Of a stretch of DNA of 49,464 bases, positions 35,211 through 45,400 are shown piece by piece. Each line of letters starts with the position of its first letter. Position 1 is the first letter of the stretch. Origin of the DNA: Lachnospiraceae bacterium. GTDB lineage: Bacteria; Bacillota; Clostridia; Lachnospirales; Lachnospiraceae. Location of the stretch: positions 1 to 49,464 of the forward strand of contig JAILGA010000015.1 in the NCBI GenBank assembly GCA_024697225.1, written 5' to 3'. The notes under the pieces are model-generated. The model was given only the letters and a program-made list of their open reading frames with translations, made no database searches and was not told the DNA's origin. The translations under genes were made by a program, and so were the position numbers.

Positions 35211-36350
35211 ATGGGATTTTTCAACGAGCTGAAGAGTGATCTCTCGCAGGCGGTGAACACCATTCTGCCGTCCGAGGATGATGCGGAGGCGGTCGATCCG
35301 CTGCTTGCGGCGGCGCTTGCGGAGGAACCCGGCGAAGAGGCTTTGCAGGAGGCCGCAGATGACGGCATAGTGATTTCCGCTGAGAATACCGGTGACAAAA
35401 CCTTCGAGGATATTCTCGGAGAGACCGGCTTCCCGGAGAGCGAGCCTGAAGAGGAGGTATCATCCGTGGCCGGTATGGATCTGGACAGCATGCTTTCCAA
35501 ACTGGACGAGCTGGATGCCTTTGAAGAGACCGCCGCAGGCACGGAGGAAGAGACTGCCGAACCGGACAGGGACGTGGATGTTCCCCCGTGGAAGGCACTT
35601 GAAGAAGAGGAGACGGATGTGCTGCCCGCTGAGGATATCCAGCCCGCATCCGAGATCTCTGAGGATGTGTTCAACGAAGCTATTGCGGCTGCCATGACGC
35701 CCATGGAGGAGCCGGTTCAGGATATAGTTCAGGAGCCGCCTGTGGAGCAGGCAGATCTCACGACGGATGATTCCGTAAAGAATGCTCTCAGCCAGGCCGC
35801 GGAGCCGAAAGCTGCAAAGTCACGCAAAAAGGGAAATAAAAACGATCGGGAGGAAAGGAACATGGAACAGTCACAGCAGATTGCAACACCCACGGATGAG
35901 AATGCCGTTATAACAGCCGGTATGTTGATAAACGGTGATGTCACCACATCCGGATCACTTGATGTCATCGGCAAGATCAACGGAAATGTTACGGCATACG
36001 GCAAACTCAATGTCACCGGCACTCTGGACGGTAATCTCACCGCTGCCGAGATATATGCGGAAAATGCCCGCATAACCGGTGAGGTTCGCTCTCAGGGGGC
36101 GGCAAAGATCGGTCAGAGCACGGTCATCATCGGCAACATTTATGCCACAAGCGCTGTGGTCGCGGGTGCTGTCAAGGGAGACATCGATGTGCACGGCCCC
36201 GTTGTGCTTGATACCACCGCTATCGTAATGGGCAATATCAAATCCCAGTCCGTACAGATCAACAACGGCGCGGTTGTTGAGGGTATGTGCTCGCAGGTCT
36301 ATGCAGAGGTCAATCCTCAGGCCTTCTTTGACGGACTTGACAACCTGTGA
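35211..36350 (+). CDS. Bactofilin with long acidic N-terminal extension
   Basis: 379 residues from ATG 35211 with AAAGGAG upstream; an in-frame ORF opens at 35130 but has no ribosome site. Residues 1-205 are acidic and low in complexity (many Glu, Asp, Ala, Pro), probably disordered. A short basic patch (KAAKSRKKGNKNDREER) follows, then a bactofilin domain (DUF583, about 230-340) with the repeating beta-helix pattern ITAGMLINGDVTTSGSLDV. Bactofilins polymerise without nucleotide and scaffold wall enzymes. A strong ribosome site precedes the in-frame ATG at 35862, so a 162-residue form made of the domain alone may also be produced. Confidence 0.87.
   Translation: MGFFNELKSDLSQAVNTILPSEDDAEAVDPLLAAALAEEPGEEALQEAADDGIVISAENTGDKTFEDILGETGFPESEPEEEVSSVAGMDLDSMLSKLDELDAFEETAAGTEEETAEPDRDVDVPPWKALEEEETDVLPAEDIQPASEISEDVFNEAIAAAMTPMEEPVQDIVQEPPVEQADLTTDDSVKNALSQAAEPKAAKSRKKGNKNDREERNMEQSQQIATPTDENAVITAGMLINGDVTTSGSLDVIGKINGNVTAYGKLNVTGTLDGNLTAAEIYAENARITGEVRSQGAAKIGQSTVIIGNIYATSAVVAGAVKGDIDVHGPVVLDTTAIVMGNIKSQSVQINNGAVVEGMCSQVYAEVNPQAFFDGLDNL
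35848..35864 (+). promoter_or_regulatory. Internal ribosome site and start inside the bactofilin gene
   Basis: GGGAGGAAAGG (35848-35857) lies 4 nt before an in-frame ATG at 35862 (codon 218). The product would be 162 residues, a normal size for a bactofilin, beginning MEQSQQIATP. Confidence 0.5.
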
Positions 36351-36386
36351 TGATTTTGTTTTTTTTCAGATAAAGGGGAGCGTCAT

Positions 36387-37082
36387 ATGCGGATACTGCT
36401 AAAACTCAGTGGAGAGGCGCTGGCCGGCGCCAAAAAAACAGGTTTTGATGATGCGGTCATCGAGAGAGTTGCGGTACAGGTTAAACAGCTGGTGGATTCC
36501 GGCACGCAGGTTGGCGTCGTCATCGGCGGAGGCAATTTCTGGCGCGGCAGGCAGAACGATACTGTGGACCGGGTCAAGGCGGACCAGATAGGAATGCTCG
36601 CGACAGTCATGAACGCGATCTATGTGTCGGAAATGTTCCGTGCGCAGGGGCTTGTGACCAATATCCTGACGCCGTTTGAATGCTCATCCTTTACCAAGCT
36701 CTTCTCAAAGGACAGGGCAAATAAGTATTTCGCCAAAAATATGGTGGTGTTCTTTGCCGGAGGGACCGGACATCCGTACTTCTCCACCGACACCGGAGCG
36801 GTGCTTAGAGCGGCCGAGACCGACTGCGACATGATCCTTCTCGCCAAGTCGATCGACGGCGTATACGATTCCGATCCCGCAAAGAATCCGGACGCCAGGC
36901 GCTATGACAGGATCTCTATTGACGAGGTGCTGGCAAAGAAGCTCGAGGTCATTGACCTTGCCGCGTCTGTTCTGGCGAGAGACAATCACATCCCGCTCAG
37001 GGTTTTTGCGCTCCAGGAGGAGAACAGTATAGTCCGGGCGGCCGGCGGCGATTATAACGGTACCGAAGTGACGGTGGACTGA
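36387..37082 (+). CDS. pyrH: UMP kinase
   Basis: 231 residues. Hexameric bacterial UMP kinase of the amino-acid-kinase fold: LLKLSGEAL at the start, GGGNFWRG, GGTGHPYFSTDT and KSIDGVYDSDP are the family signatures. Makes UDP from UMP for pyrimidine nucleotide supply. AAAGGGGAG precedes ATG 36387. First gene of the run that ends with polC. The usual rpsB-tsf genes do not precede it; a bactofilin gene does. Confidence 0.97.
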   Translation: MRILLKLSGEALAGAKKTGFDDAVIERVAVQVKQLVDSGTQVGVVIGGGNFWRGRQNDTVDRVKADQIGMLATVMNAIYVSEMFRAQGLVTNILTPFECSSFTKLFSKDRANKYFAKNMVVFFAGGTGHPYFSTDTGAVLRAAETDCDMILLAKSIDGVYDSDPAKNPDARRYDRISIDEVLAKKLEVIDLAASVLARDNHIPLRVFALQEENSIVRAAGGDYNGTEVTVD

Positions 37083-37103
37083 TGGTAAAGGGGGAATAGG
37101 GCT

Positions 37104-37655
37104 ATGAACGAACGTTTAAAGACATACGAAGAGAAGATGCAGAAAGCATATAAATATCTGACGGATGATCTGGCCGCAGTGCGTGCGGGCCGTGCAAATC
37201 CCCATGTACTGGACAGGCTCCGTGTGGATTATTACGGTACGCCCACACCCATCGCTCAGGTGGGCAACGTCACCGTACCTGAGGCGAGACTGATACAGAT
37301 CGCACCCTGGGACAAATCCCTGGTCAAGGAGATCAATAAAGCCATACTTGCAAGTGATATCGGCATCACTCCCTCGGATGACGGCAGTGTGATAAGGCTC
37401 GTGTTCCCCGAACTCACGGAGGAGCGCAGAAAGCAGCTGGCCAAGGATATCCGCAAAAAGGGCGAGGATGCCAAGGTGGCTCTCAGAAATATCCGAAGGG
37501 ACGGCAACGAGGCGTTTAAAAAGCTCAAGGGCACGGATGTGTCCGAGGATGAGATATCTGATCTCGAGGATGAGCTTCAGAAGATGACGGATGATTTCTG
37601 CAAGCGCGTCGACAAGTCCGTTGAAGAAAAGAACAAAGAGATAATGGAGATATGA
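37104..37655 (+). CDS. frr: Ribosome recycling factor
   Basis: 183 residues, the usual length. Core motifs LAAVRAGRANPHVLDRLRVDYYGT, PWDKSLVKEINKAI and FPELTEERRKQL mark RRF. Splits the post-termination 70S complex with EF-G. Starts 21 nt after pyrH, as in most bacteria, and its stop overlaps uppS by ATGA. Confidence 0.97.
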   Translation: MNERLKTYEEKMQKAYKYLTDDLAAVRAGRANPHVLDRLRVDYYGTPTPIAQVGNVTVPEARLIQIAPWDKSLVKEINKAILASDIGITPSDDGSVIRLVFPELTEERRKQLAKDIRKKGEDAKVALRNIRRDGNEAFKKLKGTDVSEDEISDLEDELQKMTDDFCKRVDKSVEEKNKEIMEI

Positions 37656-38392
37656 TCGTGCCTGAGAACGGAACAGACGTACCGAGGCATGTAGCCATAA
37701 TCCTCGACGGCAACGGGCGCTGGGCAAAGGCGCACGGGCTTCCGAGAAATGCCGGACACCTGCGCGGCGCGGTGGCTGTAGAAAATATTCTCGAAGTGGC
37801 GCGGGATATCGGTATCGAGTATCTGACGGTTTATGCCTTTTCCACAGAGAACTGGTCAAGGCCTGCGGACGAGGTATCCGCACTCATGAAGCTCCTGAAG
37901 GATTATCTGGCCGGGAGCATTAAGAAATCCATGAAGAACAACGTGCGCTGCAGGGTGATCGGCGACAGGTCAAAGCTTGCAAAGGACATACTTGAGAGCA
38001 TTGACCGCCTCGAGGAGGCCACGCGTGATAATACAGGCCTCAAGTTTACGATAGCCATCAACTACGGAGGAAGGGACGAGATCACGAGGGCGGTGCGCAC
38101 TGTCGCTTCGCGGGTTTCGGAGAGCGGGGCTGATCCTTCGCAGATAAGCGAGAGTGATATAGCGGCTGCTCTTGACACCGCGGGGATGCCTGATCCCGAT
38201 CTTCTGATCAGAACCTGCGGGGAGCAGAGGATATCCAATTTCCTGCTGTGGCAGTGTGCTTATTCCGAATTCTATTTCACGGATACGGCATGGCCGGATT
38301 TTGACAAAAGTGAACTGGAGAAAGCAGTTTTGGCTTACGGTAAGAGAACCAGAAAGTTCGGCGGTCTTACTGGAGATGGTGATAATAAGTGA
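37652..38392 (+). CDS. uppS: Isoprenyl (undecaprenyl diphosphate) synthase
   Basis: 246 residues. Cis-prenyltransferase with catalytic Asp in ILDGNGRWAK, VYAFSTENWSRP, and the C-terminal binding motif RTCGEQRISNFLLWQ. The Cys in that motif is usually Ser or Gly, a variable position. Makes the C55 lipid carrier for cell-wall synthesis. Overlaps frr at its start and cdsA at its end, both by four nucleotides. Confidence 0.96.
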   Translation: MIVPENGTDVPRHVAIILDGNGRWAKAHGLPRNAGHLRGAVAVENILEVARDIGIEYLTVYAFSTENWSRPADEVSALMKLLKDYLAGSIKKSMKNNVRCRVIGDRSKLAKDILESIDRLEEATRDNTGLKFTIAINYGGRDEITRAVRTVASRVSESGADPSQISESDIAAALDTAGMPDPDLLIRTCGEQRISNFLLWQCAYSEFYFTDTAWPDFDKSELEKAVLAYGKRTRKFGGLTGDGDNK

Positions 38393-39219
38393 AAGTACGT
38401 GTCATCAGTGGTATCGTCATCGGCGTGATATTGACGGCGGTGCTGGTTTTAGGCGGAGTATTCCTGTGGGCGGCCATCCTGGCCGTTTCGGTGATCGCTT
38501 TTTTTGAGCTTACCGCAGCGTGCGGTGCGAGAAAAAAAGGAGTGATACTGAGCGCTCCGGAGGCAGTGGGGGTATTGGGGATCATCGGTCTCTATGTATC
38601 TTTGTATCTCACACATGATCTTGCGTGTTATATCGTAACTGCCATTGCCGTGATGACGGCATTATTTCTGGTATATGTCCTTGTTTTTCCCCGGACGGGA
38701 TCCGATGAGATCATCAACGTCATGTTCTGCTTCCTGTACGCTCCCTGCATGCTGAGCTTCATCTGTCTGCTGAGGGAGCTTCCCTACGGAACGTATATGG
38801 CATGGCTGCCCTTTATGGCGTGGGTGTGCGACACCTGTGCATATTTTACGGGCATGGCCTTCGGAAAGCACAAGCTGGCTCCCGTGCTTTCGCCCAAAAA
38901 GACCATAGAGGGAGCACTCGGCGGAGTGGCAGGCTCAACAATAGCAGGTGTTATTTTTGGAATCGTTTTGATGGTCAGGACTGACGTAAAACCCGTGATG
39001 ATAGCCGTCTTTGCGGTGATCACCATGCTGGGGGCCGTCATCTCACAGATAGGGGATCTCGCCGCATCCGGCATAAAGAGGGACAACGGCATCAAGGACT
39101 ATGGCAAAGTCATTCCAGGCCACGGCGGCATAATGGATCGTTTTGACAGCGTGATAATGGTCTCGCCTGTCATCTATTTTCTGACATACATTTCTCTCAA
39201 AGTAAACGGTGTGATATGA
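38389..39219 (+). CDS. cdsA: Phosphatidate cytidylyltransferase
   Basis: 276 residues, GTG start within the uppS stop (GTGA). Seven to eight hydrophobic helices. The C-terminal signature SQIGDLAASGIKRDNGIKDY followed by GKVIPGHGGIMDRFDS is the CDS family motif that binds CTP and magnesium. Makes CDP-diacylglycerol for phospholipids in the inner membrane. Overlaps dxr by ATGA. Confidence 0.96.
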   Translation: MKVRVISGIVIGVILTAVLVLGGVFLWAAILAVSVIAFFELTAACGARKKGVILSAPEAVGVLGIIGLYVSLYLTHDLACYIVTAIAVMTALFLVYVLVFPRTGSDEIINVMFCFLYAPCMLSFICLLRELPYGTYMAWLPFMAWVCDTCAYFTGMAFGKHKLAPVLSPKKTIEGALGGVAGSTIAGVIFGIVLMVRTDVKPVMIAVFAVITMLGAVISQIGDLAASGIKRDNGIKDYGKVIPGHGGIMDRFDSVIMVSPVIYFLTYISLKVNGVI

Positions 39220-40367
39220 AGAAGCTTGTTATACTGGGATCTACCGGATCCATCGGGACCCAGACCCTCGAAGTGGTATCCGAACACAGTGACGAGCTCG
39301 AGGTTGCGGCGCTCGCCGCAAATTCGAGCGTCGATCTTTTGGAACAGCAGATCAGGAAGTACTCTCCCCGCACAGTCTGTATGTATGACGAAGCGGCAGC
39401 ACTTGAACTCAAAGAAAGGATAGCTGATACCGGGGTGGATGTTCTCTCCGGCATGGACGGGCTCATTGAGCTTGCGTCACAAGTGGAGGCTGACATAGTC
39501 GTGACCGCCCTGGTGGGAATGATAGGAATAAGACCCACGATAGCCGCAATTGAAGCCGGCAGGGACATTGCGCTTGCCAATAAGGAGACTCTTGTCTGCG
39601 CGGGACATATAATAATGCCTCTCGCCGCGAGACAGGACGTAAATATCCTGCCGGTGGACAGCGAGCACAGCGCCATCTGGCAGTGCCTCATGGGAAACAA
39701 TAAGAAGCGCCTCGACAGGATATTGCTCACGGCATCGGGCGGTCCTTTCAGAGGGAGGACAAGGAAGGAGCTTGAAAAGGTCAGACCCGCGGATGCGCTT
39801 AAGCATCCGAACTGGAACATGGGCAGCAAGGTGACCATAGATTCCGCCACGCTCGTAAACAAGGGACTTGAGGTCATGGAGGCAGGCTGGCTCTTTGGCG
39901 TATCGACAGACAGGATAGAGGTCATAGTTCAGCCTGAGAGCATCGTGCATTCCATGGTACAGTTTGTTGACGGCAGTGTGATCGCGCAGATGTCGGTACC
40001 TACCATGAAACTGCCGATACAGGTGGCCCTTTTCTATCCGGACAGACGAGATCTGCAGATACCCAGGCTCGATCTGGCATCCCTCGGGAAAATAACCTGG
40101 GAGAGACCCGATACGGACAATTTCCCCGGGCTTAAGCTCGCGCTTGAGGCTGCGGAAGCGGGAGGGAGCATGCCGACCGTGTTCAATGCGGCAAATGAAG
40201 TGCTTGTCCGGGCGTTCCTGCAGGAAAAGATCGGATTTACGGACATAACTGACGGTATAAGAAGCGCAATGGAGGGGCACAAGGTTGTCACGGCGCCGGG
40301 AGTAAGTGAGATACTTGACATTCAGGCGGAAACAGAGGAGAGAACAAGGAGAACAGCCGGAATATGA
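39216..40367 (+). CDS. dxr: 1-deoxy-D-xylulose 5-phosphate reductoisomerase
   Basis: 383 residues. NADPH motif GSTGSIGTQTLEV, ANKETLV, DSEHSAIWQC, ASGGPF and HPNWNMGSKVTIDSATL are all present. Second enzyme of the MEP isoprenoid pathway; ispG two genes downstream is another step, and uppS uses the pathway's product. Overlaps cdsA and rseP by ATGA. Confidence 0.97.
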   Translation: MKKLVILGSTGSIGTQTLEVVSEHSDELEVAALAANSSVDLLEQQIRKYSPRTVCMYDEAAALELKERIADTGVDVLSGMDGLIELASQVEADIVVTALVGMIGIRPTIAAIEAGRDIALANKETLVCAGHIIMPLAARQDVNILPVDSEHSAIWQCLMGNNKKRLDRILLTASGGPFRGRTRKELEKVRPADALKHPNWNMGSKVTIDSATLVNKGLEVMEAGWLFGVSTDRIEVIVQPESIVHSMVQFVDGSVIAQMSVPTMKLPIQVALFYPDRRDLQIPRLDLASLGKITWERPDTDNFPGLKLALEAAEAGGSMPTVFNAANEVLVRAFLQEKIGFTDITDGIRSAMEGHKVVTAPGVSEILDIQAETEERTRRTAGI

Positions 40368-41413
40368 TAGTCAGTATATTGATATTTCTTTTGCTGATAA
40401 GTGTGCTCGTGATAGTTCACGAGGGCGGGCACTTTCTGATAGCAAGATCAAATGGTATAAGGGTAAATGAGTTCACTGTCGGAGTGGGGCCGGCGCTGTG
40501 GAAGAAGCAGAGGGGTGAGACACTCTTTGCTCTGCGCGCGCTGCCCTTCGGAGGTGCGTGCATATTTGACGGAATGTATGACGATGACAGCGAGACCATG
40601 GATGATGAGCGCTCCTTCAAAAATGCAAAGGTCTGGTCGCGCATCGCCACCGTGGTGGCAGGTCCGGTATTCAATTTCCTGCTGGGCTTTCTGCTTGCCG
40701 TTATCGTGACGGCGTTTTCGAACTGGCTGTATCCCGTGATCGCGGGGGTGACCGAGGATTCGGCCGCTGCGGAAGCGGGAGTCCGCGAAGGCGACCTGAT
40801 CATCAGTATGAACGGAAAGAAGATTCATGACGCTTCCATGGCTACGCTGTACTCCCAGCTGAACAAAGGCGAGGACATCACGCTTGTCATTGACAGGGAC
40901 GGCAACAGGGAGACGATCACCTTCACGCCCAGATATAGCGAGGAGGACAAGAGATACTACATGGGTCTCTACATAGGTGAGCCCGGGAAAGTGGAGCCGA
41001 AGAATGTGCTGCGCTACGCGTGGTACATGGAAAAGGGTTATTTTGACATGACATTCTTAAGCCTGAGGATGCTGGTGAGGGGGGAACTGAATCTCGACAG
41101 CCTCTCCGGCCCTGTGGGCATTGTAAAGATCGTGGATGAGACCTACGAGGAGGTCAAGCCGTACGGACTGCCGTCAGTGGTCCTGACCATGCTTGATCTT
41201 GCCATTTTGCTGACCGTCAATCTGGGAGTGATCAACCTCCTGCCCATACCGGGACTTGACGGCGGAAGACTCCTGTTTGCCCTTATCGAGGTGATACGCG
41301 GCAAGCCCATACCCCCGGAAAAGGAGGGATACGTGCATATGGCCGGTATGATCGCTCTCGTGGTGCTGATGGTAGTCGTTCTGTTCAATGATATAAGCAA
41401 ATTCATAAGGTGA
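40364..41413 (+). CDS. rseP: Site-2 zinc metalloprotease (RseP/RasP type)
   Basis: 349 residues. Intramembrane protease with HEGGH (His19, Glu20, His23) in the first helix, a PDZ domain (about 120-200), and a late helix with NLLPIPGLDGG near 290 giving the third zinc ligand. In Firmicutes it trims anti-sigma factors and signal peptides after a first cut. RsgI is a possible client in this organism, by analogy only. Start overlaps the dxr stop. Confidence 0.95.
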   Translation: MIVSILIFLLLISVLVIVHEGGHFLIARSNGIRVNEFTVGVGPALWKKQRGETLFALRALPFGGACIFDGMYDDDSETMDDERSFKNAKVWSRIATVVAGPVFNFLLGFLLAVIVTAFSNWLYPVIAGVTEDSAAAEAGVREGDLIISMNGKKIHDASMATLYSQLNKGEDITLVIDRDGNRETITFTPRYSEEDKRYYMGLYIGEPGKVEPKNVLRYAWYMEKGYFDMTFLSLRMLVRGELNLDSLSGPVGIVKIVDETYEEVKPYGLPSVVLTMLDLAILLTVNLGVINLLPIPGLDGGRLLFALIEVIRGKPIPPEKEGYVHMAGMIALVVLMVVVLFNDISKFIR

Positions 41414-41416
41414 GCC

Positions 41417-42475
41417 ATGTATACACGAAATGACACTCTGCCCGTAAAGATCGGAGATCTGACGATAGGCGCGGGCAACCCCATAAGGATACAGTCTATG
41501 ACAAATGTCCCAACACGGGACGTAAAGGCAGTTGTTTCGCAGATCGCCGCGCTTGAAGCCGCGGGGTGCGAGATAGTGCGCTGCACCGTGCCGGATGAGG
41601 CCTCAGCGGCTGCACTGTCCGAGATAAAAAAACAGATACACATACCGCTGGTCGCGGATATCCACTTTGATCACAAAATGGCCATAGCAGCCATCGAGAA
41701 CGGCGCGGATAAGATCAGGATAAATCCAGGCAATATCGGCGGGAAGGACAGGGTGCGCTCTGTTGTCGACTGTGCAAAAGAGAGGAATATCCCCATACGT
41801 GTCGGTACAAACGGCGGGTCTCTGTCAAAAGATATGCTGCAAAAACACGGCGGCGTGACGCCCGAAGCGATCGTTGAAAGTGCTCTTGCGGAAGTGGGAG
41901 TCATAGAGGATATGGGCTATGACAATCTGGTGATCAGCATAAAGTCCTCGGATATCGATATGTCTGTCAGAGCGCACAGACTGCTTGCACAGAAGACAAG
42001 ACATCCGCTTCATGTGGGCATAACGGAATCGGGGACCCTCCTCACAGGGAACATAAAGTCAGCGGCCGGACTGGGTATAATACTGTATGACGGCCTGGGA
42101 GATACTATTCGGATATCCCTGACAGGTGATCCGGTGAATGAGATAAAGAGCGCGAAGATACTGCTCAGATCGATGGGACTAAGAAAAGAGGGGATACAGG
42201 TGATATCCTGCCCCACCTGCGGCAGGACTGCCATAGACCTGATCGGCCTTGCGGACGCCGTTGAGAACATGGTAGAAAAATTCGATCTCGATCTTACGGT
42301 CGCCGTGATGGGATGCGCCGTAAACGGTCCCGGAGAGGCCAGAAACGCGGATCTGGGGATAGCCGGAGGCAACGGAGAAGGTCTTTTGTTTGTCCGCGGA
42401 GAGATAAAAAGGAAGATGCCGGAAAATGAGCTGCTTGCGGCTCTTGAAAGTGAACTGGAGAACTGGAATGGGTAA
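41417..42475 (+). CDS. ispG: 4-hydroxy-3-methylbut-2-en-1-yl diphosphate synthase
   Basis: 352 residues, bacterial short form. N-terminal TIM barrel with VADIHFDH and KIRINPGNIG. The C-terminal cluster domain has SCPTCGRT and VMGCAVNGPGEA, supplying the three Cys that hold a 4Fe-4S cluster. Sixth-step enzyme of the MEP pathway. It takes the place that proS holds in Bacillus between rseP and polC, the usual order in Clostridia. Its last 8 nt overlap polC. Confidence 0.96.
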   Translation: MYTRNDTLPVKIGDLTIGAGNPIRIQSMTNVPTRDVKAVVSQIAALEAAGCEIVRCTVPDEASAAALSEIKKQIHIPLVADIHFDHKMAIAAIENGADKIRINPGNIGGKDRVRSVVDCAKERNIPIRVGTNGGSLSKDMLQKHGGVTPEAIVESALAEVGVIEDMGYDNLVISIKSSDIDMSVRAHRLLAQKTRHPLHVGITESGTLLTGNIKSAAGLGIILYDGLGDTIRISLTGDPVNEIKSAKILLRSMGLRKEGIQVISCPTCGRTAIDLIGLADAVENMVEKFDLDLTVAVMGCAVNGPGEARNADLGIAGGNGEGLLFVRGEIKRKMPENELLAALESELENWNG

Positions 42476-45400
42476 ATCTTTTGCTGATGTGTTCCCTACG
42501 CTTGAACTCTCAAAGGATGACTCGGTCATCCTTTTTGATACAACGGTGGACAGGATCTCAACCACCAGAAAAAGAGAATATCTGCATATCTATCTGACAA
42601 GCAGGTTCATCATCGAAAAACCCGTGGTACGCAGGGTGGAAAGAGCCATTAAAAACCAGCTTTTTGCCGGCGATGACCTGACCGTGCGCATTTTTGAGAG
42701 GTTTGCGCTCTCGTCGCAGTACACACCGGAAAATTTCTTTGAGAAATACAGGGACAGCTTCTTTGACGAGCTTAGGACCTACAGGCCTGTTATGCATGCG
42801 CTGCTGAGAAAAAGCGAGTATTGTTTCACCGCGGGCGAAGTGCAGATCCGTCTCGAGGACTCCATTGTGGCAAAGGATCAGGCGCCCGAGATAGAGCGTG
42901 TCTTCGAAAAGGTGTTTAACGAGAGGGGCGGTTTTTCTGTCAATGTCGTGATCGACTATATCCCCAAAAAGAAAAAAGAGAGCGCGGAAAGGGAGGAGGA
43001 AGATGAGATCGCGATCGCGGAGCCTCCCGTGGAAATGCCTGCGCCTGCACCGGTCAGGGCTGCCGATAAAAAAGAGAAGGGCGAGCCCAAAAAGAAGCAG
43101 GGGAAACAGGCTCCCGTCGATCCGGATCTTGTTTACGGCCGCAGTTTTGACGATCCCGTCACACAGATCATCGACCTCGAGGGAGAGATCGGTGCGGTAT
43201 GCATCCGGGGTATGTTAAGGGGCGCGGATCCGAAGGATCCTAAATCCTTTGCGGTAAGGGATACCAAATCAGGCAAGAAGCTGGTGATCTTTGATCTGAC
43301 GGATTTCACAGACACAATAAAATGCAAGATATTCCTCCAGGAGGAACAGTGGGAGGAGATGTCGGGTAAGTTTAAGCCCGGAGGATTTGTCAGGCTCAAA
43401 GGTGCCCCGATGATGGACACCTTTGACCATGAGCTGACAATGCAGTCGATAACCGGCATAAAACTCATTAAGGATTTCCGTGAACGGCGTTCGGATAATG
43501 CAGAGGTCAAACGGGTCGAGCTTCACTGCCACACCAAGATGAGCGAGATGGACGGGGTCTCTGAGGTGTCGGATATTGTAAACAGCGCATACAGATGGGG
43601 CATGCCCGGTATCGCGATAACGGATCACGGCGTGGTACAGGCGCTCAACGGTGCGGATCACACATGGGGCGATCTCTACAGTAAGGAATGTGACAGATGT
43701 AAAAACGAGGGTCTGCCTGAGCCCGACCGACAGAATTTCTTCAAGATAATACCCGGGGTGGAGGCATATCTGGTTGACGATTCGAGACTTACAGCCACTA
43801 ATGACAAGGGTCAGAGGCTCGATGAATGCACTTATGTCGTGTTCGATCTGGAGACCACCGGGTTTTCGGCTTCAAAGGACAGGATAATCGAGATAGGAGC
43901 GGTAAAGGTACAAAACGGTGAGATAACCGATCGTTTTTCTACATTTGTCAATCCCGGAAGACCGATACCGCCACGGATCGAACTTGTAACAAATATAAAC
44001 GACGATATGGTAAAGGACGCCCGGAGCATAGAAGAGATTCTTCCCGAGTTCCTGGAGTTTGCGGGTGACGCTGTGCTCGTGGGGCACAATGTCTCCTTTG
44101 ATGTCGGTTTCATAGAACACAACTGCAAGGAGCAGGGCTTTACGGCTGATTTTACGACCATAGATACGGTCGGCCTCTCGCGCCACTATTTCCCTCTGCA
44201 GACCAATCACAGGCTAGACACCCTGGCCAAGACGCTGGATGTCTCACTTGACGGACATCACAGGGCCGTCAACGATGCGGAATGCACGGCGGGTATTTTC
44301 CTGAAGTTCCTGGATTATCTGAAAAAGGATAACATCGACACGGTTGCTCTCATCGCTGAAAAGACGAGACCGGGGATCGAGGCGGTGCGGAATATGCACC
44401 CTCACCATGCGATAATCCTGGCGAAGAATACAAAGGGGCGCGTGAATCTCTACAGACTGATCAGCATGTCCCACATTAAATACTTCAAAAGACATCCCCT
44501 GATCCCCAAGAGTGAGCTGGAAAAGCACAGGGAGGGTCTGATACTGGGCAGCGCCTGCTGCGCGGGCGAACTGTATGAGGCGATAGTTGAAGGGCGTTCC
44601 GATGAGGAGATATCGAGGCTTGTCAGGTTCTATGATTACCTGGAGATACAGCCCATAGCCAATAACCGCTTCATGATCGCCGACGAGAAGAGGTATGCGG
44701 ATATTAATTCCGTCGAGGATATAGAAAATATCAACAGGGAGATCGTAAGGCTGGGAAAGGAATACGGCAAGCCTGTGGTCGCCACTACAGATGCGCATTT
44801 CCTCGACCCCTCCGACGAGATCTACCGCACCATTGTTCTGAGCGTCAAGGAGATGGGCGAGGAGCCCGCACCTTTGTACTTAAGGACCACGGATGAGATG
44901 CTCGCGGAGTTCGATTATCTGGGTATGGATAAGGCAATGGAAATCGTTGTGGAAAATCCGCGGAAGATCCTGGACATGTGTGACAGCATACCCCCGGTAC
45001 GCCCGGACAAATGTGCGCCTGTGATCGAAAACAGCGATGAGACGCTCCGGCGCATCTGTTATGACAAGGCGCACGAACTGTATGGCGACGAGCTTCCTGA
45101 AGTTGTGAAGGAGCGGCTTGAAAGGGAGCTGAACTCCATCATAAGCAACGGCTTTGCGGTCATGTATATCATCGCGCAGAAGCTCGTCTGGAAGTCAGTC
45201 GAGGACGGCTATCTGGTGGGGTCGAGAGGCTCTGTCGGATCATCTTTCGTCGCCTTTACTTCGGGCATCACGGAGGTCAATTCTCTCCAACCGCACTATG
45301 TCTGTCCCAAATGCCATTACAGCGATTTTGATTCCGAGGAAGTGAAGGCCTACGGCGGAAACTCCGGCTGCGACATGCCGGACAGGGAGTGTCCGGTGTG

